DNA from: Dehalococcoidia bacterium
GTDB taxonomy: Bacteria; Chloroflexota; Dehalococcoidia; GIF9; AB-539-J10
Assembly: GCA_004377135.1 (NCBI GenBank)
Contig: SOHS01000122.1
Coordinates: 1-22,939, forward strand
Length of the DNA: 22,939 nucleotides
Reading direction: 5' to 3'
The position numbers and the translations under genes are program-made. The notes below the pieces were generated by a model that was not told the DNA's origin, made no database searches, and worked only from the letters and a program-made list of their open reading frames with translations. Position 1 is the first letter of the stretch. Every line of letters starts with the position of its first letter. This document shows positions 14,393 to 20,093 of the stretch, piece by piece.

Positions 14393-14859
14393 TGGCTAAG
14401 CATTATGAAGGTATTCTGATAGGAAAAGGTCTTAAGTTTGCCGTGGTTGTTTCTCGTTTTAATGAGTTAATAACCACGAGGCTGCTTGAGGGAGCAAGAG
14501 ACGCTTTGGTGCGCCACGGTGTCGCTGAGGGTGACATGGATATTGTCTGGACCCCGGGATGTCTAGAGATCCCGCTTATAAGCAAAAAATTAGCACAGAG
14601 CAATAAGTATGATGCCATAATATGTCTTGGCGCGGTGATTCGTGGTGGTACCCCCCATTCTGAGTATGTTGCTTCCGAGGTAAACAGAGGAATTGGCAGA
14701 GTGAGCCTGGATACTGGCCTACCAGTAATACAAGGCATAATCACAGCTGACAATTTGGAGCAGGCTATCCAGAGAGCGGGTGCTAAAGAAGGCAACAAAG
14801 GCTCTGTTGCTGCGGTAGGCGCTATTGAAATGGCAAATCTGCTTAAGACTATTCAGTGA
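14392..14859 (+). CDS. ribH: 6,7-dimethyl-8-ribityllumazine synthase
   Basis: A 155-residue lumazine synthase, condensing the RibD product with dihydroxybutanone phosphate; family members assemble into pentamers or icosahedral shells. Visible motifs are VVSRFNELIT (substrate-binding), PGCLEIPL, GAVIRGGTPHSEYVA with the catalytic His, and RAGAKEGNKG for phosphate binding. The loop usually reading VIFGVLT is VIQGIITAD, a mild variation. GGAGGG lies 6 nt before the start. It is the last rib gene. Its final 11 nt overlap, tail to tail, the EF-Tu domain-2-like gene on the other strand, leaving no room for a conventional terminator between them. Confidence 0.96.
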   Translation: MAKHYEGILIGKGLKFAVVVSRFNELITTRLLEGARDALVRHGVAEGDMDIVWTPGCLEIPLISKKLAQSNKYDAIICLGAVIRGGTPHSEYVASEVNRGIGRVSLDTGLPVIQGIITADNLEQAIQRAGAKEGNKGSVAAVGAIEMANLLKTIQ

Positions 14860-15103
14860 CTTTATAAACTGTGTCACCGCGTCTTACTCTATCAGGAACT
14901 TTTATACCCACAAGGTCGCCGGGTTTGCCCTCGGTGATGTTAACGCGCTCGATCTGCATAGATTCTACAGCCAGTTCCATATCTGTGGTGCTGCCCTTGA
15001 TATGGATTTTATCGCCTATTTTCAATGTGCCGCTTAGCTCTATACCAGCTACCACAGGCTGAGCAAAAAAATCCGTTACCTTGCCAATTTCCACTTCACC
15101 CAT
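14849..15103 (-). CDS. EF-Tu domain 2-like small protein
   Basis: An 84-residue protein that is essentially a single beta-barrel of the translation-factor domain-2 type. The features are GKVTDFFAQPVVAGIELSG, GTLKIGDKIHIKG, the repeat unit VESMQIERVNI and the terminal PGDLVGIKVPDRVRRGDTVY. Similar stand-alone proteins are annotated as translation elongation factor-like proteins in archaea and some bacteria. There is no GTPase domain here, so it cannot be an elongation factor by itself; RNA or ribosome binding is only a guess. Expression signals are strong: AAAGGAGG lies about 9 nt before the ATG and a promoter candidate lies at 15130-15158. It shares a divergent regulatory region with the 106-aa gene. 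Confidence 0.8.
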   Translation of the reverse strand: MGEVEIGKVTDFFAQPVVAGIELSGTLKIGDKIHIKGSTTDMELAVESMQIERVNITEGKPGDLVGIKVPDRVRRGDTVYKVTE

Positions 15104-15129
15104 CTCCAGATACCTCCTTTTACATAGAT

Positions 15130-15158
15130 ATCATACACCTTTGCCAATTAGAAATCAA
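15130..15158 (-). promoter_or_regulatory. Promoter candidate for the EF-Tu domain-2-like gene
   Basis: On the minus strand TTGATT (15158-15153, 4/6) is followed after 17 bp by TATGAT (15135-15130, 5/6). The predicted leader of about 20-25 nt contains the strong GGAGG ribosome-binding site. Confidence 0.5.
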
Positions 15159-15177
15159 TATGGCGGACCAGTATACC

Positions 15178-15206
15178 TTGACAAGTTGCGCTGCTATACT
15201 TATGAT
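15178..15206 (+). promoter_or_regulatory. Near-consensus promoter for the 106-aa/79-aa gene pair
   Basis: A perfect TTGACA (15178-15183) is followed after 17 bp by TATGAT (15201-15206, 5/6). The predicted leader is about 30 nt with GGAGGT 8 nt before the ATG at 15243. It stands back to back with the promoter of the EF-Tu domain-2-like gene, the two -35 boxes only 19 bp apart. Confidence 0.75.
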
Positions 15207-15242
15207 AATAAGTCAAATGAATCTAATCGGAGGTAGTATACC

Positions 15243-15563
15243 ATGAGTGAAAGAAAAGCAGGGCAACCATATAGTGCGGAAGAGCTACTTTCTTTCGACC
15301 GCATTAAAAGGGCTATGACAAGCAGGGTTTTGGATAGGATAGAAGACTTGTGGCAAGGGAAAGAGCCCATAAGTGTTGAGCAGATGAATAAGGTGATCGA
15401 GGATGAATGGCGGAGAGTAAAGGAGGCGGTGAGGTCATCACCAGCAGCACGGGAAGCTTTCCGTAAGTATTTGGAGCGCACCGTCGCTGAACAAATAGAC
15501 AAGTTGATGAAAGAGGACAAAGCTGAGCTAGAATCATTAGGCGTTGTAGAGAAGAGTCTATAA
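15243..15563 (+). CDS. Hypothetical helical protein, 106 aa
   Basis: I do not recognise this protein. It has no signal peptide, membrane segment or cysteine. It is predicted to be almost wholly alpha-helical and highly charged, with an N-terminal MSERKAGQPYSAEELLSFDRIKRAM and a C-terminal half rich in Glu, Lys and Arg (RKYLERTVAEQIDKLMKEDKAELESLG). The start is secure: GGAGGT lies 8 nt upstream and a near-consensus promoter precedes it, so it is very likely real and well expressed. The next gene begins 1 nt after its stop, suggesting coupled production of two interacting small proteins. Confidence 0.75.
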   Translation: MSERKAGQPYSAEELLSFDRIKRAMTSRVLDRIEDLWQGKEPISVEQMNKVIEDEWRRVKEAVRSSPAAREAFRKYLERTVAEQIDKLMKEDKAELESLGVVEKSL

Positions 15564-15564
15564 A

Positions 15565-15804
15565 TTGGCTTCACAAGATAGAGCTGATTCAGATAAACAG
15601 GTCAAGCAAGACCGAGATATAGGGCAGTTGATTAAGCGCCTCGATATGTTGGATGAGAGGCTGGATAATATGGATTCTATAGTGACATCAGTTATAGAAA
15701 GAGTGATGGGAAGGCCTCTTGTTCTGGAAGTAACCTGCCCTAATTGTGGTCAAACTGTACAGGTTCATATCACCAGCGGTGTAAGGCTGCGAGGTAAAGA
15801 ATAG
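15565..15804 (+). CDS. Hypothetical coiled-coil protein with CPNC motif, 79 aa
   Basis: Not recognised. It starts with TTG 1 nt after the TAA of the 106-aa gene and has no strong Shine-Dalgarno of its own, so translation is probably coupled. Residues ~15-48 form a clear heptad pattern with hydrophobics at I19, L22, L26, L29, L33, M36, I39 and V43, a likely coiled coil. The C-terminal part reads LEVTCPNCGQTVQVHI, half of a zinc ribbon (C58 and C61). A dimer formed through the coiled coil could complete a four-cysteine zinc site. A nucleic-acid-related role is conceivable but is only inference. Confidence 0.7.
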   Translation: MASQDRADSDKQVKQDRDIGQLIKRLDMLDERLDNMDSIVTSVIERVMGRPLVLEVTCPNCGQTVQVHITSGVRLRGKE

Positions 15805-15893
15805 CCACGACAGGCATTGTATTTTTATTAATGTTTAATTTCTAAGCCCCTTAATGATAACTAATCTTCCATTTCCGCCATATTATCAAAGGT

Positions 15894-15922
15894 TTGTCCT
15901 GTTTAGCTATGTTTGCTACAAT
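15894..15922 (+). promoter_or_regulatory. Promoter of tRNA-Val (possibly also thrS cluster)
   Basis: TTGTCC (15894-15899, 4/6) is followed after 17 bp by TACAAT (15917-15922, 5/6), with an extended -10 TGC directly before it. It ends 8 nt before the mature 5' end of the tRNA. No separate promoter was found in the 51 nt between the tRNA and thrS. Confidence 0.6.
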
Positions 15923-15930
15923 TATCAGAT

Positions 15931-16003
15931 GGGCGGTTAGCTCAGTGGTTAGAGCGCTGCGTTGACATCGCAGAGGTCACTGGTTCAAGTCCAGTACCGC
16001 CCA
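15931..16003 (+). tRNA. tRNA-Val (anticodon GAC)
   Basis: A complete cloverleaf. The acceptor GGGCGGT pairs with ACCGCCC, the D-stem is GCTC/GAGC and the anticodon stem is CTGCG/CGCAG. The loop TTGACAT carries anticodon GAC at 15964-15966. The T-stem is ACTGG/CCAGT around TTCAAGT. The discriminator base is A. GAC reads GUC and GUU, so this is a valine tRNA. CCA is not encoded, so the CCA-adding enzyme is needed. A run of six T follows directly and may help end transcription or mark the 3' trailer. thrS begins 51 nt downstream. Confidence 0.96.
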
Positions 16004-16054
16004 TTTTTTGATGGAATAATGTTTGATTTCTAGATTTACAATGAAAAATTCGGG

Positions 16055-17785
16055 ATGAAGTCAGAAACAAGAGATAAGCAACTGGAACGGATGCGCCACT
16101 CCGCAGCTCATATTATAGCTGAGGCAGTACAATGTCTTTTTCCTGGGGCTAAATTTGGCATCGGACCGACCATTGAGAATGGTTTCTATTATGACTTTGA
16201 GCTGTCACGCCCATTAACACCGGAAGACCTGCCTGTAATTGAGAACAAGATGAGGGAGATTATTAGTCAGAATGTGCCGTTTGTTACAGAGGAGATGAGT
16301 AAGGATGAAGCGCGTAAGCTCTTTGCTACCCAGCCCTATAAATTGGAGCTTATCAACGAGATCCCCGACACTACTGTAACTATCTATAAACAAGGTGCTT
16401 TCACCGATTTATGTCGTGGTCCTCATCTAGCCTCTACGGGTGAGGTAAGAGCATTTAAACTTACTCATCTAGCTGGAGCATACTGGCGTGGTGATGAAAA
16501 GCGACCCATGCTACAAAGAATTTACGGTGTGGCTTTTGAAAGCCAAGAGGAGCTCGACGATTATTTATCGTGGCAAGCTGAAGTCACTAAACGCGACCAT
16601 AGGAAGCTGGGCAGAGAACTTGACCTCTTCAGTACTCACGAGGAAATTGGTCCTGGCTTAATTTGCTGGCATCCCAGAGGTGCTTTGATTCGACAAATCA
16701 TCGAAGACTTGTGGAGGGCAGAGCATATCAAGCGTGGCTACGATATCGTTTATACTCCCCACATTGCCAAGCTAGATTTGTGGAAAACTAGCGGGCATTG
16801 GGAATTCTATCGGGATTATCTGTTCCCACCGATGGAAATTGAAGGACAGCAATATATGCTAAAGCCCATGAATTGCTTGGGCCATATCTTGATTTATAAA
16901 AGCCAATTGCGCAGTTATCGCAATTTGCCTTTGAGGTATGCCGAATTAGGCACAGTATATAGGTATGAGCGAACCGGTGTATTATATGGTCTTGCCAGGG
17001 TCAGAGGATTTACTCAAGATGATGCTCACATTTTTTGCCGACCTGATCAGGTTGAAGAAGAGGTACTAGGAGTTCTGAACTTGGCACAATTCATGATGTC
17101 TAGCTTTGGCTTTGACGAATATGAGTTGTTATTATCAACGCGCCCTGAGAAATATGCTGGCACAGTTTCAATGTGGGAGGAGGCAACGGGATCCTTGAAA
17201 CACGTCCTGGAGAAACTTGACTTGCATTATGAAGTGGATCCTGGCGAGGGGGTTTTCTATGGGCCTAAAATCGATATTAAACTCAAGGACGCTTTGGGGC
17301 ATGTTTGGCAAGGTCCTACCATCCAAGTTGATTTCAATTTGCCACAACGCTTTAATGTCTGTTATATTGGTGAAGATGGCTTGGAGCATAATGTGGTGAT
17401 GATACATCGCACAGTTTTAGGCAGCATGGAGCGTTTTTTAGCTTGCCTCACAGAGCATTATGGAGGTGCCTTCCCGGTGTGGTTATCGCCAGTTCAAACA
17501 ATAATAATTCCCATAGCAGATCGCCATGTTGACTATGCACATAAAATAGAGAGCGATTTTAAAAATGACGGTATCCGGGTTCGGATTGACGACCGCTCTG
17601 AGAGGATGAATTTGAAAATTAGAGAGGCCCAATTGGAGAAAGTCCCATATATGCTTATAGTTGGTGATAAAGAAATGGCTTCATCCAGTGCATCACTTCG
17701 CTTAAGGAGTGGCGAGGATCTGGGCTTAGACACTCTGGTAGAAGTTAAGAGTAGAATAAAGACAGCTATAGAGGCCAAGTCTTAA
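16055..17785 (+). CDS. thrS: Threonyl-tRNA synthetase without TGS domain
   Basis: A 576-residue class II synthetase charging tRNA-Thr. The usual N-terminal TGS domain (about 60 residues) is absent: the protein begins almost directly with the editing domain, whose HSAAH (15-19) and LCRGPH motifs keep the histidine/cysteine set for removing mischarged serine. The catalytic core has motif 2 YRYERTGVLYGLARVRGFTQDDAHIF. The three zinc ligands are in PMNCLGH (Cys), DDAHIF (His) and MIHRTVLGSMERF (His, with motif 3). An anticodon-binding domain (IIIPIADRHVDYA onward) ends it. No TGS-coding sequence lies upstream, where the tRNA gene sits. A weak CGGG precedes the ATG and no T-box leader is seen. It heads the translation cluster. 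Confidence 0.97.
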   Translation: MKSETRDKQLERMRHSAAHIIAEAVQCLFPGAKFGIGPTIENGFYYDFELSRPLTPEDLPVIENKMREIISQNVPFVTEEMSKDEARKLFATQPYKLELINEIPDTTVTIYKQGAFTDLCRGPHLASTGEVRAFKLTHLAGAYWRGDEKRPMLQRIYGVAFESQEELDDYLSWQAEVTKRDHRKLGRELDLFSTHEEIGPGLICWHPRGALIRQIIEDLWRAEHIKRGYDIVYTPHIAKLDLWKTSGHWEFYRDYLFPPMEIEGQQYMLKPMNCLGHILIYKSQLRSYRNLPLRYAELGTVYRYERTGVLYGLARVRGFTQDDAHIFCRPDQVEEEVLGVLNLAQFMMSSFGFDEYELLLSTRPEKYAGTVSMWEEATGSLKHVLEKLDLHYEVDPGEGVFYGPKIDIKLKDALGHVWQGPTIQVDFNLPQRFNVCYIGEDGLEHNVVMIHRTVLGSMERFLACLTEHYGGAFPVWLSPVQTIIIPIADRHVDYAHKIESDFKNDGIRVRIDDRSERMNLKIREAQLEKVPYMLIVGDKEMASSSASLRLRSGEDLGLDTLVEVKSRIKTAIEAKS

Positions 17786-17826
17786 ATACTGTTCCAGGGG
17801 GTAGAAAGAGCATAGTTAAAGAATTA

Positions 17827-18366
17827 TTGACCAACAGGAGAATCAGAGCTACAGAAGTTCGTCTCATAGGGGAAGATGGTGAACAGCTGGGCGTGGTGCC
17901 TCTACAAAAAGCATTGCAAATGGCTTATGAGCTCGGCCTCGATTTGGTGCAGGTAGCATCAACGATGACTCCGCCAGTATGCCGACTTCTTGATTATGGT
18001 AAATATAAGTATGAACAAGCTAAAAAGGAACGCAAGGCGAAGAGAGGCCAAAGAGTTGGCTTACTCAGGGAGGTCCGTTTAAGACCCAAGATAGAAGAGC
18101 ATGATTTACAGGCAAAAATTAAGACCACGAAGAAATTATTGGAGGAGGGCAATAAAGTACGGTTATTTCTAAGGTTTAGAGGACGCGAAGTTATTTATCC
18201 TGAACTAGGTTGGAATGTGCTGCGTAAAGTAGCTGAAGCCTCCAAGGAATTAGCCGTAGTAAGTAGCTCCGGTAATGCCGAGAGAACTATAGCCTTGATC
18301 TTATCCCCGGTTGCCCAGAAGAAATCTAAGGAGACAGGAACAGATGCCAAAAATGAAAACCCATAA
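17827..18366 (+). CDS. infC: Translation initiation factor IF-3 (start codon uncertain, probably AUA at 17812)
   Basis: IF-3 keeps the ribosomal subunits apart and proofreads the start codon and initiator tRNA. The N-domain RRIRATEVRLIGEDGEQLGVVPLQKAL, the linker KYEQAKKERKAKRGQ and the C-domain core LREVRLRPKIEEHDLQAKI...VRLFLRFRGRE are typical. The only canonical in-frame start is TTG at 17827, but it has no Shine-Dalgarno and cuts the family's usual N-terminal KEL-NRRIRA. Five codons upstream ATA (17812) would give V-K-E-L-L-T-N-R-R-I and lies 9-10 nt after GGGGGT, so it is the better initiator. IF-3 genes are known to use AUU-class starts for self-limitation. The gene lies downstream of thrS and its last 23 nt overlap rpmI. 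Confidence 0.93.
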   Translation: MTNRRIRATEVRLIGEDGEQLGVVPLQKALQMAYELGLDLVQVASTMTPPVCRLLDYGKYKYEQAKKERKAKRGQRVGLLREVRLRPKIEEHDLQAKIKTTKKLLEEGNKVRLFLRFRGREVIYPELGWNVLRKVAEASKELAVVSSSGNAERTIALILSPVAQKKSKETGTDAKNENP

Positions 18367-18541
18367 AGGGGCAAAGAGCCGGTTTCATATAACGGGGAGC
18401 GGCAAGCTGATGCGCACTAAATGCGGCAAGAGCCATTTAAGGCGAAAAAAAGCTCCCAGAACTAAGCGCCTCTACGACGAAATGATCATGACCTCCTCAG
18501 CGGATAAGAAGAGAGTGAGGAGACTTCTACCCTACAAATAG
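18344..18541 (+). CDS. rpmI: Ribosomal protein bL35
   Basis: A 65-residue basic protein of the large subunit. The start MPKMKTHKGAKSRF is diagnostic of bL35, with ITGSGKLMR and LRRKKAPRTKR following. The frame is open further upstream but those residues are not family-like; AAGGAG lies 10 nt before the chosen ATG. The first 23 nt overlap the end of infC in another frame, so translation is probably coupled. A 7-bp hairpin spans its stop codon (18530-18548). Confidence 0.97.
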   Translation: MPKMKTHKGAKSRFHITGSGKLMRTKCGKSHLRRKKAPRTKRLYDEMIMTSSADKKRVRRLLPYK

Positions 18542-18548
18542 TGTAGGG
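18530..18548 (+). other. Hairpin over the rpmI stop codon
   Basis: CCCTACA (18530-18536) pairs perfectly with TGTAGGG (18542-18548) around the 5-nt loop AATAG, which includes part of the stop codon. It lies in the 77-nt rpmI-rplT gap region. It could slow ribosomes or polymerase, or be an mRNA processing site; no direct L20-binding signature was recognised. Confidence 0.4.
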
Positions 18549-18618
18549 AGGGGAAAGTAGTTTATTTTTGTTGTTAAGAAGAAAAGAATAACGCCCAAAA
18601 GGTTAAAGGAGGAAGAAC

Positions 18619-18984
18619 TTGCCACGAGCTAGGAGTGGAAAAGTTACCCATAGACGACATAAAAAGGTACTTGAACTGACCAAGGGACACCGGGCGGCTA
18701 GACATAAGCTTTATAGGACGGCTCATGAGTCCATGCTTCATGCCTTAGATTATTCCTATTGTCATCGTCGTGAGCGGAAGGGAGATTTCAGAAAGCTCTG
18801 GATCACCCGCATTAATGCTGCGGCACGGGCTGGAGGACTTACTTACAGTCAGTTTATAGTCGGGCTAAAAAAATCAAATATAGAGATCAACCGCAAGATG
18901 TTAGCTGAGATGGCAGTTAAAGATCCTGAAGGTTTTACTACATTAGTAGCTTCGGTAACTGAGAATAAATCACCCAGCTTGTAA
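18619..18984 (+). CDS. rplT: Ribosomal protein bL20
   Basis: A 121-residue very basic protein needed early in large-subunit assembly. The N-terminus MPRARSGKVTHRRHKKVLELTKGHRAAR and the C-terminal globular domain WITRINAAARAGGLTYSQFI are diagnostic. The start codon is TTG, supported by a perfect AAAGGAGG about 6 nt upstream and by the family N-terminus. In many bacteria L20 represses its own operon by binding the leader; here the only space for such a site is the thrS-infC or rpmI-rplT gap. pheS follows after 58 nt. Confidence 0.97.
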   Translation: MPRARSGKVTHRRHKKVLELTKGHRAARHKLYRTAHESMLHALDYSYCHRRERKGDFRKLWITRINAAARAGGLTYSQFIVGLKKSNIEINRKMLAEMAVKDPEGFTTLVASVTENKSPSL

Positions 18985-19042
18985 TGACATTATGCCTGAA
19001 GAATCCCAGAATTTTGAGCAGGATAACACCACTTGATAATCA

Positions 19043-20077
19043 ATGCTGGAACAACTCAAAGACCTTCATGCGCAGGCTCTCGATGAGCTAAATAAAGTTA
19101 ATAATCCTCGGGAGCTGGAGTTGTGGCGTATCCGCCACCTGGGTAAGAAAAGCAGTTTAACTAAAGTTCTACGTTCTTTGGCAACCTTGCCCCTGGAAGA
19201 ACGGAGAAAGGGGGGTGCCAAAGCTAATGAAATCAAGAAGGCTTTAGAGTCAAGCCTGGAAGAGAAGGAAAAATTACTACAGGAAGCCCTTTTTACCTCT
19301 CCTTTGGAATCCCAAAGATTAGACATTACCTTGCCTGGTCGGCCTCTCCCGACAGGGCGACTTCACCCCACCAATCAAGCACTTAACGAAATTTGCGATG
19401 TTTTCAAAAATATGGGCTTCCAGGTAATTGAGGGACCCGACGTGGAGTGGGATTACTATAACTTTGAAGCCTTAAATATTCCTCAACATCATCCGGCGCG
19501 AGATATGTTTGCTACCCTATGGATAGATGCAGGTTTGGGGGGGAAGGCTAGACTTTTACGCACGCACACTTCCCCAATGCAAATTAGGTTGATGGAGAGG
19601 GAGCGTCCGCCAATAAGAGCCATAGTACCGGGGCGAGCTTATAGGTATGAAGCAACTGACGCTACTCACGAATCTATGTTTTATCAAGTTGAAGGTTTGG
19701 CTGTGGATAAGGGCATCACCCTTGCTGATTTAAAAGGCACTTTGTTTGACTTTTGCCGCTGCCTTTTCGGTGAGGAAAGGAAAGTGCGCTTCCGCTGCGA
19801 TTACTTTCCTTTTGTGGAGCCCGGGGTGGAGGTAGCTATCGGATGCTCAGCTTGCGATGGGGCTGGCTGCCGGCTGTGCAGCTACAGTGGCTGGCTTGAA
19901 ATACTAGGGGCAGGGATGGTCCATCCCGACGTCCTGGCACGCGTCGATATCGACCCCGAGCTTTACAGTGGGTTTGCCTTCGGGTTGGGAGTTGAGCGTA
20001 TACCCATGCTGCGCTATGGTATTGATGACATTCGTCTCTTTTATAGCAATGACCTCAGGTTTTTGAGGCAGTTCTGA
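19043..20077 (+). CDS. pheS: Phenylalanyl-tRNA synthetase alpha subunit
   Basis: A 344-residue catalytic subunit of the alpha2beta2 enzyme. Residues 1-85 are the coiled-coil arm that contacts tRNA-Phe. The class II core follows with HPTNQALNEICDVFKNMGF, LLRTHTSPMQIRLM, motif 2 PGRAYRYEATDATHESMFYQVEGLAVD and C-terminal motif 3 GFAFGLGVERIPMLRYG. Between motifs lies a C-x2-C-x4-C-x2-C cluster (C268, C271, C276, C279), a possible zinc knuckle also seen in some PheS lineages. There is no strong Shine-Dalgarno before the ATG. pheT follows after 16 nt, as usual. Confidence 0.97.
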   Translation: MLEQLKDLHAQALDELNKVNNPRELELWRIRHLGKKSSLTKVLRSLATLPLEERRKGGAKANEIKKALESSLEEKEKLLQEALFTSPLESQRLDITLPGRPLPTGRLHPTNQALNEICDVFKNMGFQVIEGPDVEWDYYNFEALNIPQHHPARDMFATLWIDAGLGGKARLLRTHTSPMQIRLMERERPPIRAIVPGRAYRYEATDATHESMFYQVEGLAVDKGITLADLKGTLFDFCRCLFGEERKVRFRCDYFPFVEPGVEVAIGCSACDGAGCRLCSYSGWLEILGAGMVHPDVLARVDIDPELYSGFAFGLGVERIPMLRYGIDDIRLFYSNDLRFLRQF

Positions 20078-20093
20078 ATTTTAAGGTGACAAA

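Noticed and set aside
15840..16054. T-box or threonine-responsive leader before thrS.
   Set aside because: The region is filled by tRNA-Val and 51 nt of AT-rich spacer; no T-box core or specifier stem is visible.
18992..19036. 14-codon ORF (MPEESQNFEQDNTT) ending 6 nt before pheS, considered as a pheS leader peptide.
   Set aside because: It has only one Phe codon, no Shine-Dalgarno and no terminator/antiterminator pair after it, unlike the Phe-rich leader of the E. coli pheST operon.
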